From contig JAECRW010000092.1 of the NCBI GenBank assembly GCA_016294985.1, positions 1 through 6,230 on the forward strand: DNA of 6,230 nucleotides. Reading direction: 5' to 3'. Position numbers and translations under genes: made by a program. This DNA is from Candidatus Sifarchaeum marinoarchaea (GTDB lineage Archaea > Asgardarchaeota > Sifarchaeia > Borrarchaeales > Borrarchaeaceae). Below the pieces are notes generated by a model. It was not told the DNA's origin, made no database searches, and saw only the letters and a list, made by a program, of their open reading frames with translations. Below are positions 5,975 through 6,230 of this stretch, piece after piece (positions within the stretch are counted from its first letter, which is position 1; every line of letters begins with the position of its first letter).

Positions 5975-5980
5975 TCACCT
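5975..5980 (-). promoter_or_regulatory. Shine-Dalgarno of radA
   Basis: On the minus strand AGGTGA is followed by four bases and then the radA ATG. It is a perfect match to the anti-Shine-Dalgarno core and settles the start codon. Confidence 0.7.
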
Positions 5981-6008
5981 ATTTACCATGTAATAATGTG
6001 AAATCTTG

Positions 6009-6019
6009 TTTTTTAAAAA
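6009..6019 (-). promoter_or_regulatory. putative TATA box of radA, overlapping an upstream stop codon
   Basis: The minus-strand box TTTTTAAAAAA sits so that transcription would start near 5988 and give a leader of about 18 bases carrying AGGTGA. It contains the stop codon (6013-6015) of the gene entering from the right edge. Read-through from that gene is an alternative way to express radA, as the gap is only 42 bases. Confidence 0.45.
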
Positions 6020-6230
6020 GGTAGTGTCAATGAACTCAACTCTTTAAAAATGATGTCTAAAAGTTCTTGATATGCTTTCTTCTCTGAAGGCGACATCTGC
6101 TCTAGTTTCACAAAAAGGGAACTAATTAAGATATCAGCATAGATGCTACATGCTTCCGCTTTGTTATGTTCGCCTAATTTCTCATAGTCACTAGCGATTC
6201 TGTTAAAAACAGAACCTCGATCAAAATCGC
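6013..6230 (-). CDS. C-terminal part of an unrecognised helical protein (partial)
   Basis: On the minus strand the frame is open from the right edge of the window to a TAA at 6013-6015, giving 71 residues of a C-terminus. The sequence looks wholly helical and charged. One stretch, SDYEKLGEHNKAEACSIYAD, has the Tyr-Leu-Gly-Ala spacing of a TPR-like repeat. It is followed by KLEQMSPSEKKAYQELL and an amphipathic final helix. I do not recognise the family and the N-terminus is missing. It lies 42 bases upstream of radA on the same strand, so co-transcription is possible, although radA also has its own TATA-like box. Confidence 0.65.
   Translation of the reverse strand, partial: DFDRGSVFNRIASDYEKLGEHNKAEACSIYADILISSLFVKLEQMSPSEKKAYQELLDIIFKELSSLTLPF

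Noticed and set aside
1..6230. CRISPR array, insertion sequence, toxin-antitoxin pair or phage genes
   Set aside because: I found no regularly spaced repeats, transposase, terminal inverted repeats or recognisable defence or phage proteins in any frame.

Overview
The window comes from an archaeon. The minus strand carries a full-length RadA/Rad51-type recombinase. Genes are preceded by archaeal-style A/T boxes roughly 25-50 bases upstream, and by GGAGG/GGTGA-type ribosome binding sites. Oligo-T stretches follow several genes. The DNA is A/T-rich. I cannot place the phylum; an uncultured lineage is possible, but that is a guess.

Layout. (1) 1-383, plus strand: a small unrecognised basic protein whose frame is open to the left edge. 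(2) 384-523: T-run and a promoter. (3) 524-1915, plus: a TldD-type zinc metalloprotease with intact HExxxH and C-terminal Cys, but with no TldE/PmbA partner in the window. (4) 2013-3962, plus: a tight, overlapping three-gene cluster. A divergent TenA-like protein lacks the catalytic Asp and Cys. It is followed by a canonical TenA (thiaminase II, pyrimidine salvage) and then by an endonuclease III-like helix-hairpin-helix protein with a four-Cys Fe-S motif but no recognisable catalytic Lys or Asp. (5) 3963-4088: T-run, inverted repeat and a promoter placed for a nearly leaderless transcript. (6) 4089-4742, plus: a multi-pass membrane protein resembling the SpoIIM/DUF95 family. (7) 4743-5034: a gene-poor gap holding a 27-codon ORF with the strongest Shine-Dalgarno of the window, then a T-rich stretch facing radA. 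(8) 5035-5970, minus: radA. (9) 6013-6230, minus: the C-terminal 71 residues of another gene that enters from the right edge; its stop codon lies inside the radA promoter.

How the genes may work together. The clear functional unit is the tenA-like/tenA/HhH cluster. The canonical TenA should recycle degraded thiamine pyrimidine. The overlaps suggest coupled translation with its degenerate paralogue, so a mixed TenA oligomer is worth considering. Why an endonuclease III-like protein is coupled to them is unclear. The tldD, spoIIM-like and radA genes look like independent transcription units. I found no mobile element, CRISPR array, tRNA or rRNA.
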